This document shows, one piece after another, positions 23,691 to 39,409 of a DNA stretch of 64,000 bases. The stretch spans positions 13,685,598 through 13,749,597 of the forward strand of contig NC_135560.1 in the NCBI RefSeq assembly GCF_964340395.1, in the 5' to 3' direction. The DNA is from Glandiceps talaboti (Eukaryota; Hemichordata; Enteropneusta; Spengelidae). The notes beneath the pieces were generated by a model. It made no database searches. It was not told the origin of the DNA and saw only the letters and a program-made list of their open reading frames with translations. How positions within the stretch are numbered: position 1 is the stretch's first letter; each line of letters opens with the position of its first letter. The translations under genes were made by a program, and so were the position numbers.

Positions 23691-26600
23691 AGACCTGTAA
23701 CACCAAATTCGGTGTACATAGTTTAAAGACCACTTTTAGAACCAAAGTTCAGTGGCGCCATAATGATTACAAAAGACCATTCATTTGTTGTAGACCGACG
23801 TTTTCTATAGCTCTGCCAGAATTGTATTTCATATCTAAACTTTTATCCTAATCCGAACAGTGCCTTTAAAAAGCGATTTGCCTATTTCACGATTGTCTAC
23901 CTGTTGCTTATATAATCAATAGTTGACAGTATAATGATAACAATGATAATAACTTGTATTACCAGAAAACGTATCTACAACTGTTCAAAATATCAAAATT
24001 AACAAGTCACAAATGGATAATTACAAAACACATTTCTGGCTACGGCCACAAAAATACTTCTTAGGAAGTAGTCAAGCTTGTGGCCCCAACGAAGTAATCA
24101 GAGTGAATATGTGGTGTGGTGTGTCTGACTGACAGCTTGGAAATTAATAAGAATTCATTTGACAAAAAGACAATAAAGTGAGAACAGAAACAATACATTA
24201 CGAGTCGTCCTGCGTCAAATGGATGGACGCTGGAAGCACGTATTAAAACCGGATGATACATAAAATCTACAAGAGTTAGTATTACATAGATCTTCAGAGT
24301 CAACTGTGCGGAGCAGGACAAGAGGCGTAAAACGTTTACAATTTTAAAACCAATTTTGTCTAGGAAAATGCCACATTTAGTATTCATCTGGGACTGCGGA
24401 TGCTGTTTTACAAATAAAACAGCGTTTTCAAAGGAAATAAGATTGTATGGGGCGTTAGAATTCAATGTCTATTGCACACCCAGTCAATACATGAACATAT
24501 CATGTTTTAATATGCAAGTTAGATCTCAGAGGAAGCAATACAAAATAGACTATTGTATTTTCCTAATCACCCTGAACTCATAAAACTGCCACCTTTGCAA
24601 TTATAGGAAACCTTAATGTAAACGGACAGTTTGCAGGATATTCATTCAACCATACAAGACAGTAAAAACCGGAGTGTCACGGTTGCAAACACGTTAATTG
24701 GAAACAGAGCTGTCCATAGAAATAAAACCTTATTTACGGTGCAAATGAAGTGAAAATGGAAGATGTTGGAAGAAAGATAAGTTATTACAACTCTTGAATC
24801 TTTAATAATGTATGCCCCTAATGTGAAAATGCGCAAAGAAGAGCTCAATGAATATAAAGTGATGTCTCCCACCGTACGTTTGTACAGTGCATCAGTAAAG
24901 CTTTGTATTTCAATCGGCAATGACTGACGATTGCGTCTGAAAGCTGCGATTTGAAACACCCGAGTCGAGCCCTAAGATGTCTTGCTTTACATTATTTCAT
25001 ACACACTAGACCTCAATTTCTACTTTGAGCTTCTATTGTTTGATTTTTCGCACACCAATTAGCTACTGTAAAATGAAAAGATTATTGATACTGAGATGAC
25101 CACACCTGTTGCTCTGATAACAAATAGAAATTATAAACTGTCCATCCTTTACAATTTTTACAATTAAAGTAGTTTGATTCAAACAGTAACTGTATTGTCT
25201 GTAACAAAAGCATATAGTTTTTCAATATTGTTAACCTTGCTTGAAGTAACCCATTCGTTTATAAGATGCAAACCATTTACATTATTCTGCAATAAATGTG
25301 TTTCTCAGATTAAAGTCTTATTTTCTACAATCATGAAAAACACTTTACCACAAGATAGCGAATTAATTGCTCAAAGTTCTCGAAGCATTTGAGAAAATTC
25401 ATAATTAAAAACTAGTCATGATAGCAAGAGCACGTGATCATTTGTTCTTATTACTGTCTATGACGTCATTTCAAGTTACCGCTATTCTTTAGTTTGCTTT
25501 ATTTTTTTCCATTATGTGTTAAGTTATGAATACTGGTCAACCTTATCACATTCCGATAGTTTGTTTTTCACTATCCATTTACTTTGTAGAAGCTGTAGTT
25601 CCATGGAACCCGAGCTGAGTAAGATTAGATCGATATCTCAAAACGCACGACCCATATAACTGTCTGACTTATAAAAGCAGGCATGTTAACTAATTTGCAA
25701 TCTATTTGTACCGAATACAATCAACCATGGCTACATAAAAATTCAATTCCACTTAATTTCTTTCCCTAATTGTCCAAGGGACGTGAACTACACTTTACTT
25801 TAAACAAAACGTATTCAGCCAATGTTATCAATTACGCAGTGATGTTTCTGCACGATCGTTTACTGAAATCCTCAGTTAATAATAAGTATGTATTTTGTGA
25901 TTATAATGTTTGTAGTTTGATTAAAATAAGTAACTTGGTCATCCATATACAGAACAGTACTGAATCTAACATAATTTCATAAAAATAAGTGTTAATTCTT
26001 AAACCTGCGCAGTATTAGAAAATCGTGTTCTAAGGATTATACTACAAAGGCCAATTTCTTACATATTTGGTAGCCTTTTTCTTAACATGCTAACAATGCC
26101 ATGACACACTATTTACTTAGAGAAGGGTGGCGGTTTTACATGTACAGCCAAGACGAGGATTTTAACAACTGCTTGACCTCAAATCTCAAATCGCTCATTC
26201 AAAACTATTTTTTTCCTACGTTTGCAAGATTACTTCTTCAGCCTGGCTGCATTCCTTACGGTTAAGTTAATCCATTACTGATTACTCCAAAACAAGGCCT
26301 GATATCTCACAATAGGCATATGCAAGTTTTACCTTGGAAAAGGATCAATTGCAAAGCTGGATGAGAATGAACATTGATATCGCAGGCGAGTAAGTGTAAT
26401 GTCACGCTTAATTGGCTAGCTATACCGTAGATAAATTCGAAGACAGTCCAGATATCATATTACTGACCTCTACCATTAATATATCAAGTGACGTTACTAA
26501 TATTTCTCAAGTGAAGATTATGTATTTTCTAGGTTTTTTTATGTTCTGGATGGTGGAAGGGGTTGACTGAAAGTTATGTCTTATTTCGTAAGCAAGACAA

Positions 26601-29600
26601 ATCATGCATCCTACACACGGTCTAGCTGGTAGGACATATTGGCGCCATCTAACATATATACTCTGCACAGCGGTTGGATCATTCTTTACCATTTGGTGTG
26701 ATTTCTTTTTCAAGATATACCATTATATTATCAAAGTGAATAACATGTTATAACGTACTACTAATGTCTGTCAATTCCTCGGATACAACATGAGACAATA
26801 ACATTTTACTCCAGTGTAAAGTGCTTTTTGTAGATGCTCTTTCTATGCCAGGATCCAATTGTCTGATGGAGTGATATGGCATTGGTTTGCACGTATATAC
26901 TAGTGTAGTTTGTTTCCATCTTATGGTGAACCTCCTTTAATATTACCTTTTTATAACAAATTAATGAACATTGTTTTGATGTACATGGATGTAACAGTAT
27001 GGATACATTTTATAGTGAAATTTATAGAATCATACGTTCGGTCAATGTTTCCGATGGCAGTAATTTAACGTCATTCAGATAACAGTCCCTGGCAACTTTC
27101 ATCTCTCAACAAGAAGGTCACGCTGTGGGGATCACACATATTGTGCTGATGCACGAATTTGGCTGCAAGGCATATAAGTAAGATACATAGTGGTGTACAT
27201 GAAAGCTTGCATTCCTACTGATACTTAGGAAATCATACTTGTAAATCCGTGTTTCTTCCCAAATTTTTGAACGTGATCACACAGTGGTATGCCATATCAT
27301 TAAGCGTAATGGCGTAGTGGCATAGGCAGTATATTATATAATTAGTTTTAGATACATCACGTATGTTTGTGTTGATATACAACGGATTAGAGCAGAAATA
27401 ACGGATTAACTAACAGTCGCTGGAATGGTACAATCAGTGAATTCTAAGGTCAGAATGAAAGTGTGGTTGTGGATGTCATTAGTATACTATCTACGATTCT
27501 ATCATAACGCAGAGACTGGGCGAAGAAAAATGTCTCTAGCTTGATGGAATACGCAAGTTGATTTCTCTCTGAAATCTTTGGGGACTGTGATACCCGTTTA
27601 CTGATTTCTAATCTATTAGAGATAATGAACATGGAGGCTACTAGTTCAATTTTCTGATTCTAATTTTCCAATCAACAAACGGGATGGATGCGCTGACATG
27701 ATGTTCTCTTTTATGTGAAGGTTCAATCACTGCAAATAAGTGAAGGAATGACCGCATTGCCATTGTTAGATGCAACACGATTGTGTTACAAAGATCGACT
27801 TAACAGGGTCGAGAAAGTTCACGTTTATTTGACACGAATATTTCGCCCATAATGAGTGCTGATCTTTGAAGTGTTTAATATTAAAAATGTTCTCACATAG
27901 TCATTGAAATTCAGCACGTGGTTTGACATCTAATATAATCGTTATGACATTTAAAAGTTCTGATTTAACCTTTGATTTAGCAATCTAATGTGTACTAACT
28001 AGTAAATGTCAAACCCATTTTTACAAATTTAGAAAAATAATTTGAACAATTCATAATAATTTTGTGACATCTGTTCAAAGGGGCACCGCATATTAATAGG
28101 ATGTACACTCCTTGTCATAAATACTCAGAGTTTGGGTTTTTGAGATACACACAAATGCCTTGTTAAAGTGCACAGCATTTGAGGGTGTTATGCAAGAATT
28201 AACTTGAAAATAAAACATATCTGAAGATGTGCTCATCTGAAAAAAAGAACAGAACAGACATTGTGTAAGTTTAAATTTGTCCATAAAGCCATTAAATGCT
28301 TCACATTTTTGACATCAAGTGTGTCTCAAACAACCAAATGGTAAGCATTTATTACAAAAGGCCGCTTAAAAATATCTTAATTACATGGCGGAAATCATAG
28401 TGTTTGGTCTCTTCATTTAGTAGTCTAAACACTTACAGACATGTAATAATCATTGTTAATCTAATTAAATCTTACTAATTAACTGAGAATCTTAGAAGGT
28501 TACAATTTGGATAATCAATGTAATTACTGGAATGCGAGTTAGTTTGTTTCTACAACCTACACTGATTAATACTTCAGTATATTGTTAGAACGTTAAAAAT
28601 GCAAGAATGGCATATCTGTTTGGAGCACTAGTGTACCATGGGAGTGAACGAGTTTAACATGGATGGTGATCTTTGATGTATGTACGGACGTACCAACAGC
28701 ATCGCTGTGATTTCAAATACAAAATACATGCATTTTGATATGTTGTTTTTTCATTTAGAGGTCTTGTAAGCACGGAAATTGATTCCAGGAATTACGTTTT
28801 GAAAGTCCTTGGTATTCTGGTAGATTGCATTAGTTGGCATAGTGATGTTGATGCACTCGCCGTTTTACTTTAAATAGTCAATCATGCCAAGATTACCAAC
28901 GGTTTCATTCATTAGAAGGCAGAAATTGCATGTAATACATAGCTTACGATTGCAGCTTTTAAACGATCCATACGCTACTATGGATTACAAACCTAATGTG
29001 TAACTATGACATCCATTATAAACAAAAGTTGGGATTCAGAACTGCTTGTTTCAGAAATATCCCATCCTTTCTTGTAGTTGTGGTAACTTAAGAAAACAAC
29101 GGCTGCCTTTGTAAGTTTAAAAGATATATACTAAAATATTCGATAACATGTAATAAGAACAGAGAAGTCTTAAAATAAGGCAAAGAAGTCTCCTAATCAC
29201 ATTGCGCCAGCAATTGCACACTGACATGCCTTCCCACTTCATGTCCAATTAAATGTTTACTGATTGCCAATATGTGCCGTTTGAAAGTGCGTTTATGGTC
29301 GAATTCTTCTTACATTAAAGTACACCAAGCGATCAACTGGCGACTTAAGCTTTATATGCTACGCCGACCTTTGAAAGATGACGAGCAGTAGAACTTTTAA
29401 TCTGTAGAAATGCTGTCTCTTGTCTTGTTTTGCGCTACTCATAATACATCCCAACTTCAAAGCAATTACAATAAGTGACAATGAAAAATATATTGAAAGC
29501 AAATTCTCTGAGGCTGCTTTCTCTACATTTAAGTTTTGACCAAACTTGGGAATTCTTTTAAGAAAAGGTGTCACGTGCGGTGATCATCACGATGAAACTT

Positions 29601-31012
29601 CAGTCTTTTCTTAGATTACAGTAGTATAATCCTACGCCATATGAAAAACAGGAATCATTGCATTTATGCCCAGTGATTCTAAATGTTCTGTGATAAACAC
29701 CTACTACATAACACCGCCCATGTCGGAAATGTTTATTTAATCAATTAAAGTCGATTTAATATTTACATACTACACAACTGAACTTTATTAGTTTGTAATA
29801 ATAGCTAGGTTTCTGTCCAATCAGAAACTCAAGTACAACATCATAATTACATGTAACTATCGTGAGACTTGGACTCATGTTAATAGTTACATACTTATAA
29901 TATCAAAATGAAATTATAGGCGTGATGAGGTATGAAATTGAAATATTCATGGTTACCGTATATCACAGTTGTGAAATACTGAGATAAATGTGGAATCGTA
30001 GTGTAAAAGTTATCAGAGTTTGGACATGATTTAAAGTTGAACAACATATTAACTTTAGCAGTCACTACTGAAATCGGGAAACACACACTTGAAACACACA
30101 AGGTAATATAATTTATGCAAATGTACCCTAAAATATGGAAACAAACACTCCAAACATACAAGTAAATGTGACAGCCCTTTCAATGTCATGGTATACGGCT
30201 TAGTTGGTATGGAGTAGTAACGCTCCACATTTCCTTTTACAACGGAAAGAAAGCCAGTTTTTATGAAGGTCATAACAGATTATTTGTCACTGTACTAGTC
30301 TGTTGACGTCTGGTTCAACTTATAAGAAGGAGAAATGAATGAAAATGCAGTACCGAGACATCTACTCAACAATGCAAAACCCCTTGAGAATAACATTAAT
30401 CAAAATATGTCCACGAACTCAAAAACGTATCTTGAAGCGTTTATCTATCAATACCTATTTTACACAAAAGGCCAAGAAAAATGGTCTCTCGAAAAGTAAC
30501 CTAAGGCTACTTGACGGCAGGATATGCCGTAATTTCTTCGACGTATTAGTATAGGTAACTCGAAACCATTTTGAAAATACGGTTGGAGGTATTTTGGGGG
30601 AGTTTTATGTGATAAATAAGAGGTTGCTTTTCAGTCTAGTGCTGTTGGCCAAGGTCGATCTCTTATAATTGCTGCACCTATCTATAAAAGGCTCAACAAC
30701 GTTTCCAAATGGTATGAACCAGGTGGGCGTTATACTTTTTGCAGGAAATTAAGTCTTACTTTGTAAACATTTACATGAGCGATCAGAATCCCACAACTGC
30801 ATTACCTAAAAGTTACATTAAGAGAAACCTTTACATATCATAATTATTCAATGATGCCATACATTTTAGCTCTAACTTTGAACTCGAATCATAGTGTTCT
30901 GTGTCACTAGCTATCGTGGAATCCAGTAGATTGATTCCTCTCTTTTAGAACTTATCGTATTTCATACAAATACATCTATAGCGTTGGTTTATGGATGGGA
31001 TGGCGGATGGAT

Positions 31013-31015
<3 letters not shown>
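23691..31015. other. Non-coding stretch, nothing recognised
   Basis: 7.3 kb of AT-rich DNA. Open frames of 60-134 codons (the longest at 24061-24465, minus) have no recognisable motif and are not supported as genes. One perfect CRE octamer lies at 25461-25468. No RNA genes or strong repeats were noticed. Confidence 0.5.
25461..25468. promoter_or_regulatory. Full CRE palindrome TGACGTCA
   Basis: Perfect octamer in otherwise unique DNA. Motif match only. Confidence 0.25.

Positions 31016-31103
<88 letters not shown>
31016..31103. repeat. (TA)n microsatellite, left tract
   Basis: About 44 TA units, ending in TATAAC. It is separated from the next (TA)n by a 60-bp non-repetitive insert. Confidence 0.97.
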
Positions 31104-31276
<173 letters not shown>

Positions 31277-34200
31277 CACTGTGCTCCGGCAGTGCATTTC
31301 TACTCAAAGTTTAAGGGTATACATTGTAATTCCACATATTTAAGGCATTACGCCAAATCAAATCAATATTTTTTTCACTATGCTGATGACAATCATTCAA
31401 TGAGGTAAATGACTTTTGAATATAAAAAAGGACTTTTATTGTAAACTATTTTCATACGGTAGCATTTTTACATTGCATTGTAGAGAACGTGAGTTTTAGT
31501 ATGCCTGTGATTATGCATTGCGTGCATCTATGTATAATGTATATAGTTTAACATTCAACACAAATCTTCTAGATTTTTCGTTTCTAAAGATTAGATGACC
31601 ATGCTTAATTCTTTCTGTTTACCGATTCTTGAACAACACTAGGAAAACGGCCAAGCATTTGGATCTGAATAAGAACCCCATAGGGCTGTACGCAGCCGAA
31701 TATAGCTCATACTGAATAATGCGGTCCTCTTTTGACTGATAATTGGTCACACGCATTTCAATTTTTTCTTCCATGGAGAGTTTGGAATAGTCAACGTTTT
31801 AATTGGTATTAATGCCTTCAGAAACATTCGTACAACCCAAAGATTTGAATGAAAGACTATGACCGAATAGCAATGGCGCTAAGGGGTGTCGATGGCGCAT
31901 GCTAAACCTGAGATGAAGATACAAAGAATGAAAACGGAAGAAGTTATACATTAATTAGTGTGAACGTCTAGAAATCGTGACTTCATTTCTAAGTTACTGC
32001 TGATGACTGAAAAATGCATAGTTAGGACTACTGATAAACTTCGCGTCTATCGCACGTGTTCATATGTGAAGTACTATCTGTGATTTCATTTTCAAACTTT
32101 AAACATACCCTGACGCCTACGGTGTCATTTTGGACTCATATGCCTTCTTAGTAATAGTATTGCTTTAAACTCGTTCCATTTTTCGATTCTTCAATACTAA
32201 AGGAGGATAGTTTTGATCACGACTGTGTTACTACTCAGAGGACAGTGTTAGGTCTCCGAGACTTCTATAACATAATTATACAGACTCACACTTAAATATA
32301 TCGAGGAGATATAATATATTAACGATTGTACCATTTACAACTCATAGCTACATTGGTATATGAAAAATAGTGTTGTACATTGCATCTGGACATATTTTGA
32401 GCGCTTACAATTACAAACGAAACGTGTCTAAGACAGATGACATAACTAACCCACAACTACGCTACTGACTGATAACAGAAGAATCTTTATCACAACTGAG
32501 AAAGTGGAATATTTTCATCCACACCACACCGATTCCACAATACACAGACTACGAAAATGACGTTACACTTGTCTAAAAGTACATCGTCACATGTGTTAAA
32601 TCATATGTAAGCCTAAGCATCTGAGCGTATTATTTAGTCAGATGCATGTATAAGGCGTGATATCGGTACAATATATAAATCACAGCGAACCTTTACATAC
32701 GAGTCTATACGGGGCTTTCAAATATTAAGTGGGTGGCGTAGCAACTTGTCAATATACATGTTTCATAAAAGAATCCCATGCTATCATTCTCTCTACAAAA
32801 TTAAGTGCGCTCTGTCTCTGAGCAAGGATGTGCACTCCAAATAACCAATCTTTATTAACTGCAGCGATGAATTGAAAGGATGGCTATTATGCATGGTTGT
32901 CTACACCTAGTATACCCGAGGCTCCGGTTTCTTGAAGCAACCACAAAAGGGTAAAGGAGCATCGGCTAATAAACAGATCGAAATATGACGCAATGAATAT
33001 AGCTGTAGCATGGTCCAGTACATCTGCTTTAGTCTAGATAACACAAATAAAGGTATCCATTGCAAATTGTAATACAAATGAACAACATATCATGTTCTTT
33101 TTGCAGGCACCTGTTACATACAACATTGATTTTGCAAGTATACCTCTTCACGATCTCCAATTTTTGTTTTCTGTGTTATGTATCACTAGGGATACAAGCT
33201 AGACTACCCTTTCTACTTGGTCCCTTTGCCATGTATATACTGTAGTGTATCCATTGTGAAAGCTATATTTTATGATAAACAAATATATATAATTAACATG
33301 AAATTATAAAAAAAAATAGCAAAAGGACGCCAATGAATGTCATTTCGAGATGCTATTGAATATCCACCTTTTATCTCCGTGCTAGGCTCTTCATATTTTA
33401 GAGTTACATATATTTAGTCATAGTGTCGCCTGATAACAGCTGTAGCTTGGCAGTTTCAGATACAACCATCTCTAGAAAGATATGATCATTGACACGCCTT
33501 GCCTTGGCAAATATTAACGTGAGTATCGAGGTCCAATTCCCCGTTAAGGAAAAAATAAGGGATTACATGCATAAGATGAAGAAGTTTGATATATTCAAGT
33601 TTCAAGACCATCTGTCGTGATATGTATGCCACAAGGTTTCCATTGCAAGTTTGTCGTTGGCAAGAATAGCTAATGTATTATTTTTTTTAAAAACTGTGTT
33701 GTAATTTATCTTACAATGAAGAGTTTCGGAAGTGAGAATCGACAAAGTAGTACTTATTAGATGTTGAGTACATGTATAATGCCACTGTCATTCTACACTT
33801 CAAGAGTTCCCAAGATATGAACATTTTACACATATGCTGAACAATAATACAACTTTTAGGATTGAGAATGTTACATTATACATCAACAAAGTATGACGTG
33901 ATTTATTAGAAAAACTATTATTTTTCCCCTGTATAAAATTTGCAGTTACCATATAATAAGAGTTGATGACACACAGTCTTCCTTCTAAAGCCGAGTTACA
34001 ATCAGCTGCAAGATTACTATATTATGGACATAGCGCCATTATTTAGTCTCATGCCAGATATTTCATTACACTGTACCGCCAGGAATATATTCAATAGTTC
34101 ATAGATGCAGAATGCAGTATGACTGACATGAAGTGTACAATGTAGGTGTTGTATGTTAACAGATAGGGTTAGTGTAGGTAATTTTAAATGTACAATACCT

Positions 34201-37200
34201 TAAGCGACCTGTGTGCTGATATTTGCATTTTATTTATGAAAATTAATCAGCTGCGGTCAATCTCAGTAGACAGCAAACGCCCTAGGATAATAACTTAATG
34301 TAATAAGTAATCTATATTCCCTGACTTAAGGCCACGCCAATTGAATATTTAACTCAGGTAATACAAGATGATGGAAGACGGTTGGAATGGACGCCTTTGT
34401 AGTTCTAAATCAAATATAGGGTATGCATTCTATTCGATTCATAACGACAGTAAATATTCTTCTACCCCTTTCGTGATATTTTTTTTAGTATATTACTTAC
34501 TAAAGATCAATTTTTGAATACTGACTAGGCAATCTTTTGATAAATGTTTGTGCTAGCTAATAGGAAATTCATCGTCCATACAAAATGCCGGATAGACGCC
34601 ACCAGAGATTCCAGACTTCATCGGGGTATCTCTGGTCCGATCTATATCGTAGAAATCGGGAAGACCTTTCGCGATTACTAAAAAAAACTGTAATGCCCCA
34701 AAGTATATCGAGATCATCTGCCATCAATTGATTATCTTATCATGTCATTCAATTTATGGATCATAGGAAAGGCTTTGAAATCGTGTAGGAGGAAGAGGTC
34801 ATCTTCGGAAGTATAATTTCTATGACAAAGATAGTGGCTGATAGTAATCGATTTATGTCACTTCCCTCCATTTGGAAAATGGTCACATGAATGATTGGTT
34901 TTCATATTTTTTCCAGGCGTGGGTGAAATATAGGTACGATACAAGGTTGGTTGTTACAATCAGAATCTCTATATATTGATATTGTGATTCTGAGTCGTGA
35001 AACTTTCCTCCTATAGCACAGAGCAGTTTGCTCTTACCAGCAATATTAGAGAGGTTTAAATTTAGATGCACGTAACAGAGAGGTTTAGATACGCGTATTT
35101 ACGTGTGTTCTAAACGCGTAGCGGCAAAGGCATAGTCCATGCTTCGTCAAAAGGGCGGTCTATACGTAACTATAAATACGACGGTCGTGTTAATTTTTGT
35201 CCTTTTTCTTGTATTAAATGTCATATATTTTATGTTAAAGTTCGGAAATGTAAACTGTACTTGAATGAAAAATGTCTAAAAGACAGACACGTTTGGAAAA
35301 ACAAAGTCATGTGTTTGGCCTTCTGGACAGAAGATGGCAACACGCGCGTGCATGCACTTTCCACTGTATTTCAAGGTTTAATATGTTCAAGTTCTGAACG
35401 TGTAGCTAAACACAACTCTGTACGCGTCATCATGTGTACGCCTACACGATCATACTCCCGTGCGCGTACACCTTCTAACGTGTATCTTAAACGTGTCTTA
35501 AACATGTTGACCAAAGGTTACATATAGTAGTCTGATCCCAGACTCTGGCCATCATAAATTATGTATATGTTAAATACCTATTTACATTTCAAGGAACTGG
35601 TCAAGCATAATATGTTGCGGGTGTCTTCGAAAATACGACTATTAATTCAAAGACCTGATGTACAACTACACAGTTTTTACCATACATCATTTTCAAATGA
35701 TATCGATTCACTTCATTTATGACTTAGGAGAGCTGAAACAAAAGGGGTAAATGTGCGATTAAAAGTGTCTCCCAACTGTTTATGAAAGCCTGTGTTGTTT
35801 GTGCGAAATACGGTATTTTGATAGTATGTGATAAATATGTCTTTCGGGATTTTAAAAGAACATTAAAGTAAATGGCCACTACGGTTATTTCCCAGGGTTG
35901 TCTACCTGCTATACCTTGTAAACAACTACAAGCTTCAATAACACACGTATATGAAGAACGCACGAGGGGAATTCGCAAATAACACATGATGGAGAGACAA
36001 TTTCCGGACTCCACAAGCGACAAATTGCAAACGAATCATCATAAATAAAACAACTACTCTCATGTAGTCACAAATTTAAGGTAAACCTTCCGTGAAGTGT
36101 TGAATGACAAGTACTGCCCCTCCTGCCCCACAGAAAAGACACTATCCACATTTAACGTGTAGTAAGTCCCTTAAGTGTGAAAACGCCCTACGTTTCCTTG
36201 GCTACAGGAATCAAGACAGGCAAGGCGGTTGGTGTTATCATTGTATAGTCTTTGAACAACTACCGATGTGAGATGCTTTTTCAGGTGAGAAAATAAATCG
36301 CATTATTTTGAATGTCCATACGAAGCACGACAAGAAAATTGCACAATCTGAGTACCCAGTATTAGATTCTACGACTGCTTAACCAACATGTTGTACTTAG
36401 AATTGCCCGCCATGTCACAGGGCAGCCATCTTGTATTTATGCCTGTAGTGTAGGCCAAACAAGGCAAGACGTCATATATGACTGTATACATGATATATTC
36501 TTATGTAACTGATCCTTTCAAATGAATCATTATACATTGAGGATAACTGGTACACACATCATTTAAATACAAATAGCTTTCATTTGATAATAGGCATTAT
36601 CCTAATGAAATTCCACAGACGATCGGGTAATGACAGTACTGTTTTTTCCTACAACATTTACAGATATTGGTTTTTCAAAATGTGACTTGCTCAAAACTCA
36701 AATTATGTGAGAATAGTTCATTAAGAGTTTGGGCGGATGCCCTGTCGTCTATGGTTGCGCTTGTTGTTTCCAGAGACATGACCCGGAAGTGAAACGAATG
36801 CTTTCGTCATTGTACATACTACTGGAGGGGCCATGATACTACATGCACATGGAGTTCTTTGCGTTTTAAATATCTTAACTTGTCCATACTCAGTAACGAA
36901 TGGTTATAAGAATACTTACTGTTCTTTACGCATCGAAGGGTTAACCAATGGTCGCCAATCGGACTACATTGATCAAAATCAAAATGATTGACTATCATGC
37001 AGATCATTGAACTAGACATATTTGTTTTCAACATGGCTGCCTATGAAGGTAAATACTCAATCATAATTACCTTATGATGCTACTTGAACGTAACAAATCT
37101 GGAAAAACTGATTATATTGGTACCACTGTGGCTAACAGGCTTCTTACAAATGACGTAACTTGTTACAACTGCATCGTTCAGCAAATGCAACCAAAACACC

Positions 37201-37534
37201 TGTTACTTGAGCTAAAACTCAACAGCGCCCCCTACGCCTTGGGTCAGCAAAGTGTGGCGGCAGCTCCCTAGAATAAGACAGAAGAATACGTATTAGTGGA
37301 ATTAGTTCAATGACCGAAAACATAATTATTTTGTAGTCGTGTTAACTTTTCAAAAAAAACTGTGGTGATGTATCATGCATGTTGACGATCTATAAAAGTA
37401 TACAGCATTGTAAAAAATGAGAGTCTTGGATGAGATACATGTAAGCTTAGACTCCTGTTATCTATACTGATTGAAATTTATATTATGCTACCAAGACTGG
37501 AAGAAAGTAGAAAAAATATATTAATAGCATATCC
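31277..37534. other. Non-coding stretch with a local CpG-containing patch
   Basis: No gene supported. Between about 35090 and 35520 the sequence is unusually rich in CpG words, including ACGCGT at 35091, 35114 and 35422 and a CACGCGCGTG palindrome near 35341. An 88-codon plus frame (35261-35527) spans this patch but has no recognisable domain. Confidence 0.45.
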
Positions 37535-37607
37535 ATACACATACATACATACATACATACATACATACATACATACATACATACATACATACATACATAC
37601 ATACATA
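37535..37607. repeat. (CATA)n microsatellite
   Basis: About 17 CATA units, essentially perfect. Confidence 0.97.
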
Positions 37608-39199
37608 AACTGTTCATAAACCTATTTGGGCCATATAAATTACCACAAATTAATGTTAAATAATTGTTGGAGGTGTTGTTTCTCCTTTGTTATTTTACTC
37701 TACTTTGCATAAATCACTGACATTTACAGAACAAGCAAACCAACTTGTGGTGAAACACAATCACTGAAGGATGACCATACTAAATATATCTCCCATACTT
37801 AGACTACATTCACATTGTCTACAGTAAGCCATCTGCCCATCAGTTGGTTTAAACTCAGACCACTATTGGTTTAAAATACAATTAACTTCACAATCGATTT
37901 TAGCCTTCGGGGATTTTCGCTCAACTGATATTTATAACTTCCACAGAAATGTCCAGGCAGGGATAAAACGGATCTTCTGTTGTCAAGAATACACGGCGGT
38001 TATGAAAGACATGTTCACGTCATAAATGTCTTCTGTCAGTGACTTGAACGCTGGCTGCTTATTCAAGACAGAGGTTGATAAGCATATTCAACCGTTTATC
38101 TATTTCGCAACAATGTAAATTGACAATTATATATTTTAAACACTTTCAAGCTGTCCCTTCCAAATGGTTTGTGAAAGAAAGCATACCGAGAATATCCATC
38201 TTGTATTAAAGTTGTGACATATCGCTATAACCCATAAATACGTGAGTGACAAATAGTTACAAATAGCAAACTCAAGAAAATGGACGCTTCCCGTATCATG
38301 TAAAAAGTATAACTTTCATAAATATTTACATTCGGTATTTTATTTCAGGCAGTAATTAGATGATCTTTGACTGACTTAAATTTGGCAAATTATGTGAACT
38401 AATACTATACTATGAAATCATATAATATCATGTTATACCTTGTCCCGTTCATTCAGTGAAACATTTGCTAATGTCAACTCATAAGGCAAAAATAAAACAA
38501 ATATGTTTGTTTGTTTGTTTGTTTGTTTTTTTGTTTGTTTCCGATAACATGACTTCAGAAAATAGGATACTACTAGGTAGGTCGAAATTTTATTTTATTT
38601 TATTTTATTTTTTTGGAGAAATCATTTTAACGCTTTAACCAGGTACTTATTGGTCACAATACTTCTGTGATAATTTGATGAGGGTAATAAAAGTAAATGG
38701 AGACAATTTATCACAACAAGTAGACTGTACTGAATGATTTTAATTTACAATCTGAAAGACCTGTTACTCTGGAATGTAACACTTGACTATGTATACTCCG
38801 GCAAGAAAATTTACTCGGCAATAGAAGTAAATCTTCACCATTTTACTTTTGAATGTAAAAAGAATGTTAAAATTTAAACAAATAACAAATCAAGACATTC
38901 ACAGCATTTATACCTTTTTTGAATGTAAAACATGTTTATGATCGGTGGCTTAAACTCGATGTTTTCGGAAACACACACATGTTTTTGGCCTAATGTGCAC
39001 GCTAGTAGTCTAGTCCTGTTCCATTCATTCATTCGCTTGAACATTTTCATGTTCGACATATGCGACATATCCCATTAACGATACGTTATTTTTCCGAACA
39101 GTGGATGTGATAATTGCGTGTCATCTCTAATGGTCCAACCACCTTTCACCAAATATCACTGTCTTTCTTCGATTCCACCTTTAATAATTCTGTCTTCAG
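37608..39199. other. Non-coding stretch with (GTTT)n and (ATTTT)n
   Basis: No gene seen. Simple repeats are (GTTT)n at 38504-38540 and (ATTTT)n at 38587-38614. Confidence 0.55.
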
Positions 39200-39409
39200 T
39201 TGTCTGTAATTCATCGGGTGCGACAAAGATTTCCTCGTGTGATCCCCCCTAACCTTTCTATGATAAATTTGGTGAACCGTTATTTCGGGAGTACAGTCAA
39301 ACGTAGATCCCTACCATTAATTCAATCTCATTCAATATATAATATCTTCCAAAATGTAATCAGTGAATATAATGAGTCGAGCGGCGACCCACAAAGACAA
39401 CACAGATAG
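39200..39409 (+). pseudogene. Possible helix-turn-helix transposase or exon fragment
   Basis: A 69-codon open stretch without an initiating Met follows a good acceptor-like TCTGTCTTCAG (ending 39199) and stops at a TAG three bases before a strong donor-like AGACAG|GTACGT. Its first half, VRQRFPRVIPPNLSMINLV then NRYFGSTVKRRS, loosely resembles the helix-turn-helix region placed before some Tc1/mariner-type and DUF4817 proteins (basic residues, PP, aliphatic helix, R.F.. then GS). The similarity is weak and judged by eye. It could equally be an exon of an unknown gene or chance. Confidence 0.25.

Noticed and set aside
24061-24465. 134-codon minus-strand frame
   Set aside because: One of the longest non-repeat frames, but no domain, signal or splice context was recognised and composition is like the surrounding AT-rich DNA.
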